From assembly GCA_045128915.1 (NCBI GenBank), contig JBGVIT010000040.1, forward strand, positions 34,997 to 98,996: DNA of 64,000 nt, written 5' to 3'. Below, piece after piece: positions 8,283-15,855 of this stretch (the stretch's first letter is position 1; each line of letters starts with the position of its first letter). Position numbers and translations under genes: made by a program. Below the pieces are notes generated by a model. The model was not told where the DNA came from. It did no database searches and worked only from the letters and a program-made list of their open reading frames with translations. Origin of the DNA: RGIG9115 sp045128915. Its GTDB lineage: Bacteria > Bacillota > Clostridia > UBA1381.

Positions 8283-9862
8283 CGTATCTTCAAAGAAAAA
8301 AGCTTGCTTTTATTAATATGGTTAATAAGGTGAAAGGGTTTATCAGAACCGTATCGGGAGTGCCGCCTTTAGCGCTGACTGATTGTGTAGATGATGAAAG
8401 CATTATTAATTACATAATAGAAGGAAATTGTGTTCAAAACGGAAGTCCTGAACCTGACAACCCTGTAAAAGTTGAGAGTGTGGGCGATTTGACACAGAAT
8501 TTATTTGACCTTAATTCAGTTGAATTAGTTGGTGATTGCGTAATTCTTGATAATAGCATACATTTTACAGGCACAGGTTCGTTTGATGTATTTCTACCAT
8601 CAGGGCAATATACATTATCTTTTAAAAATAATAACAAAGGTACTTGTTATGTTAGAGATGGTAAAGTGGATAGTGGTTTTATAGTTTCTATAAATCCGAC
8701 TGAAACCACTAAAACCTTTAATTATTCAGCAAATGTTGATGGTTATTTGAGAATATCATCATTTTCGAAGGGGTTAGTATTGTCTGACATACAAATTGAA
8801 AAAGGTTCAACTGTATCAGCTTACGAGCCATACGGATATAAAATCCCTATTGTGTGTAGTGGTAAGAATTTGTTTGATAAAGACAATTTTACGCAAAGTA
8901 TCACCAGCGCAACAGGAAAAAAAAGCGGATATGACTATACAATAACAGGTAATAAAGGTGCTTTAAATAGTGCAAGTTCAGGTACGTTTCTTATAAAACT
9001 TCCTAAAAACATTGTTGCAAAAAATAAAACTATTTCTATCTCTGTATATATAACAATGCTTGAGTATGGTGATATAAATAATCAAATAAGAGCATGGACT
9101 GAAGCCAATGATAGTGCAAAAGACCACCAACTATCTCAAAATTTTTCGTTAAACGAAAGAGTTAGATTGTCTTGGGTATTTACAAATGTTGATTATGAAC
9201 TTAGCGGTTTTAGGTTCTATATAAACGGAAATAAAATCCTGTTTGAAATGGATACATTGCAAATTGAAACCAACGCAACGGCAACAGATTACGAGCCATA
9301 TGTTGAGCCTGTAACTACAACCATATACCTTGATGAACCTCTCCGAAAAATCGGTGCTTATGCAGACTATATAGATTTTGAAAATTGTAAGGTTGTACGT
9401 AATATAGTTGAAACGATTTTGAAAGGCACAGAGGATTGTTATATGTCAAGTACAGGAGGTACAAACGAAAGAATAATATATGATTTATTGGTATTTAAAG
9501 CAATGGGAAGTTCACCGAGTCTATGTAGTCATGCAAATACCACAACTGATGCTAATGTAGGGTGGAGTGGTACAAAATTTGTAATGCAAGTAGCTTCTAC
9601 AGATGTTCGTTTTTACAGACCATTTTATTGTGGGGTAGCTGAATTTATTGAAAAAACACCTTTTGGATGGAAACAATACCTTGCACAATTGTATTCTGAA
9701 GGAAATCCTTTCAAGGTTTATTGTGTACGGAGCGAAATGTCAGAGGAAATAATTAACATTCCAAAACAACCTACAATCAAAGGCACAACAATCTATTCAA
9801 TAGGTACAGAAATTCAACCATCAAATATGAGTGCAACATATTATTCTACAAGCAAGGAGTGA
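8279..9862 (+). CDS. phage tail receptor-binding protein
   Basis: 527 residues. The N-terminus (MTYLQRKKLAFINMVNKVKG) is short and helical; the rest is beta. Two copies of a carbohydrate-binding-like block end in YEPYG and YEPYV: DIQIEKGSTVSAYEPYGYK (residue ~180) and TLQIETNATATDYEPYVEP (~335). This arrangement is common in tail minor-structural and receptor-binding proteins of Clostridia phages. It would recognise the cell surface. It overlaps the previous stop by ATGA. Base composition becomes distinctly AT-richer than in the capsid and terminase genes, as expected for a swapped host-range module. Confidence 0.65.
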   Translation: MTYLQRKKLAFINMVNKVKGFIRTVSGVPPLALTDCVDDESIINYIIEGNCVQNGSPEPDNPVKVESVGDLTQNLFDLNSVELVGDCVILDNSIHFTGTGSFDVFLPSGQYTLSFKNNNKGTCYVRDGKVDSGFIVSINPTETTKTFNYSANVDGYLRISSFSKGLVLSDIQIEKGSTVSAYEPYGYKIPIVCSGKNLFDKDNFTQSITSATGKKSGYDYTITGNKGALNSASSGTFLIKLPKNIVAKNKTISISVYITMLEYGDINNQIRAWTEANDSAKDHQLSQNFSLNERVRLSWVFTNVDYELSGFRFYINGNKILFEMDTLQIETNATATDYEPYVEPVTTTIYLDEPLRKIGAYADYIDFENCKVVRNIVETILKGTEDCYMSSTGGTNERIIYDLLVFKAMGSSPSLCSHANTTTDANVGWSGTKFVMQVASTDVRFYRPFYCGVAEFIEKTPFGWKQYLAQLYSEGNPFKVYCVRSEMSEEIINIPKQPTIKGTTIYSIGTEIQPSNMSATYYSTSKE

Positions 9863-9867
9863 TTTTT

Positions 9868-10134
9868 TTGGAACTTTTTAAGTTTATAAGTGAAACGGAA
9901 ATACAAAAGTATAAAGGTGGGTTTGTGGTGCTGGATAACCGCATCTATACAAACCCTACTGAAGAAACTGTGAGAAAAGCAGGATACAAGGAGCTTTTGG
10001 AGGTTGATGTTCCCGAGTTTAATCCTGAAAAGGAATATATCCTGCTTTCCTACAAGGACGGCGGGGTAATAACACCCGTTTATACAGTTATGGAGGCGGA
10101 GCATGAAAATACAACAGAACCTGACCAAATGTAA
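9868..10134 (+). CDS. small phage protein, TTG start
   Basis: About 88 residues, unrecognised. I place the start at TTG 9868 because AAGGAG (9854-9859) lies 8 bases ahead; a GTG at 9859 overlaps the ribosome site itself and is unlikely. The sequence LELFKFISETEIQKYKGGFV is followed by a compact mixed alpha/beta stretch and an acidic tail. There is no signal peptide or membrane segment. Its 3' end overlaps the endolysin start by 32 bases. Small genes at this place often encode baseplate or lysis-accessory proteins, but nothing here proves that. Confidence 0.55.
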   Translation: MELFKFISETEIQKYKGGFVVLDNRIYTNPTEETVRKAGYKELLEVDVPEFNPEKEYILLSYKDGGVITPVYTVMEAEHENTTEPDQM

Positions 10135-10738
10135 CTTCACCGCCAAATCAGGCAGAAGCATTGAGTATATTGTGATTCATTATACGGGAAATTCCGGAGA
10201 TACTGCCCATAATAACACAAAATATTTCAAAAGCCGGAACCTCGGCTCTTCGGCGCATTACTTCGTTGACTCAAAAAGCATATGGCAATGTGTAAAGGAC
10301 AAGGATGTGGCATGGCATTGCGGCGCCAAGACCTATACCCACCCACTATGCCGCAATGCAAACAGCATCGGAGTTGAGCTGTGTGACGGCAAAGAAACCT
10401 TTGACGAGGCAACACTTAATAACGCCGCAGAGCTTATACACGAGCTTATGGCAAGGTATAACGTGCCGCTTGAAAACGTGATTCGCCATTATGATGTTAC
10501 GGGCAAGCTTTGTCCTGCACCGTTTATTGAACAAACAGCATGGGACAGCTTTAAAGGGCGGCTGAAAGGAGAGGATATTAATATGAACGAGCTTGAAAGC
10601 TTTAAAAAGGAGTATGCCGCATACGTAGAGCATACAAATACAATCATCAATACTATGGGCAAGGAAATCCAGAGCCTTAAGGATATTATTAATGTCATGG
10701 GTAAAGAGATTGTGGAGCTTAGATTAAAAAAGGGGTGA
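10103..10738 (+). CDS. endolysin, N-acetylmuramoyl-L-alanine amidase
   Basis: 211 residues. Residues 20-150 form an Amidase_2 domain (T7-lysozyme/PGRP fold): VIHYTGN with zinc ligand H26, then GSSAHYFVD, AWHCG, SIGVELC, and VIRHYDVTGKLCPAP giving H129 and C137. It cuts the amide bond between muramic acid and L-Ala in peptidoglycan. The C-terminal ~55 residues are a helical coiled coil (ELESFKKEYAAYVEHTNTI) instead of a known wall-binding module. There is no signal peptide, consistent with release by the holin encoded next. GGAGGCGGAGC precedes ATG 10103, inside the previous gene. Confidence 0.93.
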   Translation: MKIQQNLTKCNFTAKSGRSIEYIVIHYTGNSGDTAHNNTKYFKSRNLGSSAHYFVDSKSIWQCVKDKDVAWHCGAKTYTHPLCRNANSIGVELCDGKETFDEATLNNAAELIHELMARYNVPLENVIRHYDVTGKLCPAPFIEQTAWDSFKGRLKGEDINMNELESFKKEYAAYVEHTNTIINTMGKEIQSLKDIINVMGKEIVELRLKKG

Positions 10739-10742
10739 TAAA

Positions 10743-11177
10743 ATGAATTTTAACGAACTGAAATTATCTGTCTGCACCGTATTCGGTGTTCTGGGAAGCT
10801 TTATTTCAAAGGCGTTCGGCGGCTGGAGCGAGGATATGATAACGCTGCTCATATTCATGGGCGTGGATTTCATAACGGGGCTTATTGTCGCAGGAGTATT
10901 CAAGTCATCGGGCAAGTCAGAAACAGGAGCTCTGAACAGTAAGGCAAGCTTTATAGGACTGTGCAAAAAGTGTGTTATGCTGCTGTTTGTGCTGATTGCT
11001 TACAGACTCGATATTTTGCTTGGTGCTGACTACATAAAAACTGCTACTATTATAGGCTTCATTCTGAACGAAATTATTTCCATTGTGGAAAATGCAGGGC
11101 TTATGGGAATTCCGCTTCCGGAGATTGTCAGCAAGGCAATAGAAATCCTTAAAAACCATGAGAAATCAGGTGATTGA
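10743..11177 (+). CDS. phage holin
   Basis: 144 residues of the phi29/'toxin secretion-phage lysis holin' type. A short amphipathic N-terminus is followed by membrane segments around residues 28-50 (TLLIFMGVDFITGLIVAGVF) and 75-95 (VMLLFVLIAYRLDILLGADY), and a third weaker one ~97-120. The loop KSSGKSETGALNSKASF is typical of the family. It would form membrane holes that release the endolysin. Ribosome site AAGGGGTGA lies 5 bases before ATG 10743, right after the amidase stop, so the two form a lysis cassette. Confidence 0.9.
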   Translation: MNFNELKLSVCTVFGVLGSFISKAFGGWSEDMITLLIFMGVDFITGLIVAGVFKSSGKSETGALNSKASFIGLCKKCVMLLFVLIAYRLDILLGADYIKTATIIGFILNEIISIVENAGLMGIPLPEIVSKAIEILKNHEKSGD

Positions 11178-11178
11178 G

Positions 11179-11922
11179 ATGTATATTACAGACGTAATAC
11201 AAAAAGCAAAACAGCTCCACCCCACCGAATATACAGACAAGGAGTATCTTGATTGGTGTGATGAGCTGTCAGCCGATATCCGAAACAACTACAATATTCA
11301 GTATGCAACCATTAAATGCAACGCTCCGGAGGTTTTACTTCCGGAGGGCGTTGACATAAACCGCATATCTAAAATCATCATGGATGGCCATGAGCTTAAG
11401 AAAACTGATTTGCGGGATTTTGGTATTGACTATGCCTATTTTGTTGAAGGCAGGGGCATAAGAAAAACAGACGGAAGTGCTTCGGACTACGAAATCATTT
11501 ACGCTCTGCCACATCTGCCTACCCGCTATATAAACAAAGAGGCGGATGTTGAATTTGGAGACCAAAGCTTTTCATGCACAGAAGCCACATTCGCTGTTGG
11601 TGACTCTGTCAAGGTTGATGATACCTACAATGTATTGATTACTGATGTGGGAGAAAATGTATTTCATTATTCAGGCGATATAATACCTGAGGGCAAAAGA
11701 AAAGCAAAGCTTTTTTTGGAAATCACCGATAAAACTTTGCTTCCGCCGCCCTATGATACGGCGTATATGGATTTTGTAAACGCCAAGGCTTCTCTATATC
11801 AGGGTGATACAGCTGCATACAAGACCTTTATGGGACAGTTCAACTCAAAAATGCTTGATTATCGAAGCTATCTTACACGGAATATGCCGCGCAGTGAAGC
11901 AAGATTTATTAATTGGTTATAG
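11179..11922 (+). CDS. phage head-tail connector-like protein
   Basis: 247 residues from ATG 11179, which directly follows the holin stop; an earlier in-frame ATG at 11158 lies inside the holin gene. The N-terminal half is helical (VIQKAKQLHPTEYTDKEYLD, LDWCDELSADIRNNY), the middle contains short strands including CTEATFAVGDSVKVDD, and the C-terminus is helical again (MDFVNAKASLYQGDTAAY). The helical ends with an inserted beta region and the place immediately before the portal gene suggest a gp6/gp4-like ring adaptor between portal and tail. I see no conserved catalytic residues. The assignment is by context and shape, not by a firm family match. Confidence 0.5.
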   Translation: MYITDVIQKAKQLHPTEYTDKEYLDWCDELSADIRNNYNIQYATIKCNAPEVLLPEGVDINRISKIIMDGHELKKTDLRDFGIDYAYFVEGRGIRKTDGSASDYEIIYALPHLPTRYINKEADVEFGDQSFSCTEATFAVGDSVKVDDTYNVLITDVGENVFHYSGDIIPEGKRKAKLFLEITDKTLLPPPYDTAYMDFVNAKASLYQGDTAAYKTFMGQFNSKMLDYRSYLTRNMPRSEARFINWL

Positions 11923-11938
11923 AAAGGAGATGACAGAC

Positions 11939-12079
11939 TTGGAATTTATAATGGAAGCTCCACCTGAACTTACGGGCGATACAGAGGAGGACCTGAGGGC
12001 ACTCCGAGAGCATATTGCGGAGCTTCAGGACGAGCTTGAATATACTTTTAAAAGGAGGCTTTTGAATGAAACAGAGTAA
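11939..12079 (+). CDS. small acidic coiled-coil phage protein, TTG start
   Basis: 46 residues, too short for many gene callers. TTG 11939 sits 9 bases after AAAGGAG (11923-11929); the nearer ATG 11930 touches the ribosome site. Sequence: EAPPELTGDTEEDLRALREH then AELQDELEYTFKRRLL, an amphipathic helix. It overlaps the portal start by 14 bases, so it is translated as part of the same chain. It could be a portal-binding or scaffold-like peptide. Confidence 0.5.
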   Translation: MEFIMEAPPELTGDTEEDLRALREHIAELQDELEYTFKRRLLNETE

Positions 12080-13676
12080 AATATCACGTGAGTTTCTGGC
12101 AAAGGCGGTCAGCGCCTTTGATAAATACAAAAACGATAAACAGGAGCTTAACCGCAGAGTCAGAGAAAATGACTATTGGTATAAAGCACGCTATGGTAGG
12201 CTTATAAACCCTGCATCAAACGAAACTGAGCCTGCTACTGCATTCTTGTTCTCAGCCATTGAGAACAAGTTTGCAGATGCCATAGACAATTATCCTATGC
12301 CTAATGTCTTAGAGCGTGAGCCGGAAGATAAGGAAATATCGGAGCTATTGTCTAAGGTAGTTCCCGTTCAGCTTGATATGGCAGACTTTAAAAGAGCATA
12401 CAAGGCTAATTGGCGAAGAAAGCTTAAGCATGGTACGGGCATTTACGGAGTTTTTTACAGCAGAGGCGAAATTAAAATTTGTCCTCTTTCCATCTTGAAC
12501 ATTTACTGTGATATGCACGTAAACAATGTTCAGGAAAGCTCGTTTTTGTTCATTGTTAACGCCATAGACAACAGTGAGCTTAAGGCGCTTTATCCCATGC
12601 ATACGGAAAAGTTCAGCGGTAGTGCAACAGTTGAAGCCTTTGACGGCTCACATGAGATAGAGGATAAAACCGAAATAATTGACTGCTACTACAAAAAACA
12701 CGGACGTGTGCATTGCATGAAGCTTTGCAGAAATGAAATCATCTGTGCCACAGAAGACGGAGACTATCCCGAAGGCATTTACGGGCATGGGATGTATCCT
12801 GTGGTGTTTGACGTAATGTATCCCGAAGAAGACTGTCCCTTTGGATTTGGTGTCATAGACGTTGCAAAGAATCCTCAAGTCTATATTGACCGACTTGATG
12901 GAGCTATAATAAAAAATGCTGTATTGGCAAGCAAAATAAGATTCATGATAAAAGATTCAGGTGCAGTAAACGAGCAGGAGGTACTAAACTGCGACTCGGA
13001 TATAATACACGTTGCAGGAAGTGTTGACAACGATTCTATCCGTGAGCTTCATGTTTCGGGTATGCCCGGCTATGTTATGGACCACCGCACCAAAAAAATA
13101 GAAGAGCTTAAAGAGGTTGTGGGAAACCGCGACTTTCAGCAGGGTGGTACAAATAACGGCGTAACTGCTGCAAGTGCTATTTCTGCGCTTCAGGAAGCGG
13201 GAAACAAGCTAACGAGAACGGCAATAGATGACTCATATGACTGCTACCGTCAGGTTGTAATCATGACTATTGAGCTGATGCGGGAATTCTTTACAGAAAA
13301 ACGACTGTTCAGGATTGCAGGAAATGGCGACAGTCCGGAGTTTGCGGAGTTTTCGTCTAAAATGCTGTTCAGAACCAATAAGGACAAAAAAGAGCCTATC
13401 ATATTTGATGTGGATATTGTCCCTCAAAAACAAAATCCGTTCCAGAGAGAATCGAATAATTCCACTATAATTCAGCTATGGCAGGCAGGATTTTTCAATC
13501 CACAGACAAGCTCTATGGCGCTTATCGCTCTTGAAGCTATGAGCTTTGACGGCAAGGAAGAGATAATGAGACAGCTGAGAAGTATCAAACCGACGGAAAA
13601 GGCAGATGTCGGAATTGATAATTACAGCAATCAGCTTGTTCCCATAGAAGAAACACTTTCAAAAATTAAAATTTAA
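12066..13676 (+). CDS. phage portal protein
   Basis: 536 residues, a usual size for portals. The N-terminal region (NDYWYKARYGRLINPASNET, then a surface around FLFSAIENKFADAIDNYPMP) and the central crown/stem region with GVIDVAKNPQVYIDRLDGAI, LHVSGMPGYVMDHRTKKIEE and GGTNNGVTAASAISALQEAG follow the pattern of portals from short-tailed phages. The dodecameric ring would sit at one vertex and take DNA from the terminase. AAAAGGAGG lies 8 bases upstream of ATG 12066. Its place near the far end of the cassette, 7 kb after terL, is unlike the usual terL-portal-capsid order. Confidence 0.85.
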   Translation: MKQSKISREFLAKAVSAFDKYKNDKQELNRRVRENDYWYKARYGRLINPASNETEPATAFLFSAIENKFADAIDNYPMPNVLEREPEDKEISELLSKVVPVQLDMADFKRAYKANWRRKLKHGTGIYGVFYSRGEIKICPLSILNIYCDMHVNNVQESSFLFIVNAIDNSELKALYPMHTEKFSGSATVEAFDGSHEIEDKTEIIDCYYKKHGRVHCMKLCRNEIICATEDGDYPEGIYGHGMYPVVFDVMYPEEDCPFGFGVIDVAKNPQVYIDRLDGAIIKNAVLASKIRFMIKDSGAVNEQEVLNCDSDIIHVAGSVDNDSIRELHVSGMPGYVMDHRTKKIEELKEVVGNRDFQQGGTNNGVTAASAISALQEAGNKLTRTAIDDSYDCYRQVVIMTIELMREFFTEKRLFRIAGNGDSPEFAEFSSKMLFRTNKDKKEPIIFDVDIVPQKQNPFQRESNNSTIIQLWQAGFFNPQTSSMALIALEAMSFDGKEEIMRQLRSIKPTEKADVGIDNYSNQLVPIEETLSKIKI

Positions 13677-13688
13677 GGAGGACTTATA

Positions 13689-14888
13689 ATGGCATATATT
13701 AAAGACGAAACAACAGGCAAGCTTAAATATGTGGCAGATGACAAGCTGATGCCATCAGCGCAGCCCGAAAAAACATCAACACCTGCAAACATTTCACAAC
13801 CTGCCAAAGCCCCAAAAAACAACTTTACTTCTGATAATTTAGAGGTAAGAAGCTCTCTTGGTGCTTTGGGATTTGATGACAGCAAAATTGATTGGGACGG
13901 AAAAAACGTAACCTATAACGGACAAGCAATACTGACTCCCGAAAAGAACGATAACGGCGTCACTAAAACAACCACAAACAACCTGATTAAGAGCGTTAAT
14001 AACTCCTATAAAACACGAGGGATTGATGATTCGGTTGTAGATGTTACATCCTATGCCGCAGGTGCAACAAGGCTTCAAAATGCTGTTACATATAATAATG
14101 GCGTTGTGTCTCTTGCAGGTATTCCCATTGACAATACAGTTATTATTGACGGTGTTGCCTATGCTCCAAAAAGTGCTATTGATAAGGCTGTAAAATCATA
14201 CAGTCAGAACATGGGTACTTACTCCAAAAAAGCAAAAGAATACCTTGACTCTACTGAAAGCATTGCCAACCATTATGCAGAAGAAATTAATAATTACAAG
14301 CCTTTTTCTTATAATCCGGAAGAGGATCCGGCGTATATTGCATATCGTGATGCATACACCAGAAATGCACAAAAAGCACTCGATGATACTTATGGCAGAA
14401 ACGTAGCAAGAACCGGTGGTTATGCAAATACGGCAGCAATATCTGCAGGAAATCAGGCATACTATAATCACATATCAGAGCTTGCTGACCGCATTCCACA
14501 GCTTATGGATAATGCATACGACAGATATATCAATGACTATTCCATGCTCTTTAAAAAGCTTAATATGTACGGAACTCCATATGACAGATACAATATGGAA
14601 ACAGATGCATTAAAGCTTGATACGGATGCAGCACAAAAGGCATTTGCCGCAGATTATGAAAGGGACATTGATACAAGAAAATTTAATTACGATGCAATGC
14701 TTAATGATAGGGATTATGAGATGGAACAATGGAAGTTTGATAACATTACAAAACAGCAAGCTGCACTTCTTGGATTGGACGTATCAAACGCACAAAAGTA
14801 TTCAGCTCCTATGGCAGAGCTTGAGTATAATATGACTTGGACAGATTACTTAACTAAACTTGCAGCACTCAATAAAGCAAGAAGATAA
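13689..14888 (+). CDS. putative internal/ejection virion protein
   Basis: 399 residues. The N-terminal ~70 residues are flexible and polar (SAQPEKTSTPANISQPAKAP). Residues ~45-160 hold two peptidoglycan-binding-like or lysozyme-inhibitor-like small beta/alpha repeats (SSLGALGFDDSKIDWDGKNV; YNNGVVSLAGIPIDNTVIID). Residues ~170-399 are a long helical region rich in Ala, Tyr, Asn and Asp (YRDAYTRNAQKALDDTYGRN, ARTGGYANTAAISAGNQAYY). Helical, alanine/tyrosine-rich proteins after the portal gene in podoviruses are often internal core or ejection proteins. I do not recognise a named family. TAAGGAGGA precedes ATG 13689. It is the last gene before the cassette terminator. Confidence 0.55.
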   Translation: MAYIKDETTGKLKYVADDKLMPSAQPEKTSTPANISQPAKAPKNNFTSDNLEVRSSLGALGFDDSKIDWDGKNVTYNGQAILTPEKNDNGVTKTTTNNLIKSVNNSYKTRGIDDSVVDVTSYAAGATRLQNAVTYNNGVVSLAGIPIDNTVIIDGVAYAPKSAIDKAVKSYSQNMGTYSKKAKEYLDSTESIANHYAEEINNYKPFSYNPEEDPAYIAYRDAYTRNAQKALDDTYGRNVARTGGYANTAAISAGNQAYYNHISELADRIPQLMDNAYDRYINDYSMLFKKLNMYGTPYDRYNMETDALKLDTDAAQKAFAADYERDIDTRKFNYDAMLNDRDYEMEQWKFDNITKQQAALLGLDVSNAQKYSAPMAELEYNMTWTDYLTKLAALNKARR

Positions 14889-14923
14889 TACTAATTATTT
14901 TTCATTTTACTTCTTTTTTGCAA

Positions 14924-14958
14924 ACACACCCTCCCTATAAAATAAGGAGGGTGTGTTA
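14924..14958 (+). terminator. hairpin closing the phage cassette
   Basis: AACACACCCTCC (14924-14935) pairs perfectly with GGAGGGTGTGTT (14947-14958) around an 11-base loop, 36 bases after the last phage gene. Only a weak T-rich tail follows, so termination may be partial. Confidence 0.6.
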
Positions 14959-15048
14959 ATATTAATCGCATTATTTGATACTTATATATCGGAACCTCTG
15001 ACAAAAATTAAATATGGTAAATTGTTTTCATCAATACTTAATGATCCT

Positions 15049-15132
15049 ATGATAAATTCAGTAAACGATTTTTATACATATATGACAGATGATGAATTTG
15101 AAAAGTATATTGATAGTATCATAAACAAATAA
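15049..15132 (+). pseudogene. short ORF or 3' gene remnant after the phage cassette
   Basis: A 27-codon frame from ATG 15049 to TAA 15130-15132 encodes MINSVNDFYTYMTDDEFEKY and seven more residues. The same frame stays open upstream to about 15000 with protein-like wording (TKIKYGKLFSSILNDP). No good ribosome site precedes ATG 15049. It looks like the tail of a decayed gene rather than a working one. Its stop sits at the edge of the strong terminator that follows. Confidence 0.3.
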
Positions 15133-15174
15133 TACATTAAAAGGTCTTTGCATTGCAAAGACCTTTTAATGTAT
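15132..15174. terminator. bidirectional terminator
   Basis: A perfect 20-base stem (15132-15151 with 15155-15174) and a 3-base loop. It reads AAAAGGTCTTTGC-ATT-GCAAAGACCTTTT, so A-run and T-run serve both strands. It closes the phage side on the plus strand and the zinc-ribbon gene on the minus strand, whose stop codon lies inside it. Confidence 0.85.
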
Positions 15175-15771
15175 AAACGCATCAGTTCTCTTACTATAAT
15201 ATAAATTAGCTATCAATAGTGCCAATACTCCAAGGATTAATTCTGCACACGCTATGTACAAAACATAAATATGACTCTTGAATATAACAAGTTGTATAAT
15301 CGAGTATATGGGAAAAGCTAATATTCTGATAAGACATAGTTTTTTCAAATCTCCTATAGCCTCTTTTTGAAACTGTTTTAGCTCTTTATACGTTCTTGAC
15401 GATAATACCATGCCTTTAAAATATACAGCGACTTCTAATACATTAATACATGTTTTAAAAAAACTATATTCCGTTTTACCAAAAACATCAATAAATATTA
15501 AACATATCAAATAGATAAAAATAATGACAAAATTAAACCAAAATAGCATAAAAATGTTACAATATGCACCACCATATCCGTCTTGATATAATATGACATT
15601 ATGAAATCCCCATGACATTGTCCAATGCAGTGGATTTTTTTCATTTGGTGTTATATTTTCAAATTCCGTTTCGGTTTTATCGACTGCCCCATTTGGTGCT
15701 TTCGTTCCGCAGTTGCCGCAATATTGCTCTTCGTCACCAAGCTCAAAACCGCATGTAATACACTTTCTCAT
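15166..15771 (-). CDS. zinc-ribbon membrane protein
   Basis: 201 residues. The N-terminus has a zinc ribbon, CITCGFELGDEEQYCGNCG, with four cysteines in CxxC pairs, followed by a polar linker. Four hydrophobic segments follow at about residues 70-95, 105-120, 150-165 and 168-190. The two middle ones flank a basic loop (SSRTYKELKQFQKEAIGDLK). Small zinc-ribbon membrane proteins are common in Clostridia, and their function is mostly unknown. Start ATG 15771 has AAGGGGAG upstream. It ends in the bidirectional terminator. Confidence 0.7.
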   Translation of the reverse strand: MRKCITCGFELGDEEQYCGNCGTKAPNGAVDKTETEFENITPNEKNPLHWTMSWGFHNVILYQDGYGGAYCNIFMLFWFNFVIIFIYLICLIFIDVFGKTEYSFFKTCINVLEVAVYFKGMVLSSRTYKELKQFQKEAIGDLKKLCLIRILAFPIYSIIQLVIFKSHIYVLYIACAELILGVLALLIANLYYSKRTDAFIH

Positions 15772-15855
15772 ATAACACTCCCCTTTTCGCTAATGATTAT
15801 ATTATATAACATAATTTGGGATGAATCAAGCTTCTATTTTTTAGGCTTGCCATTA

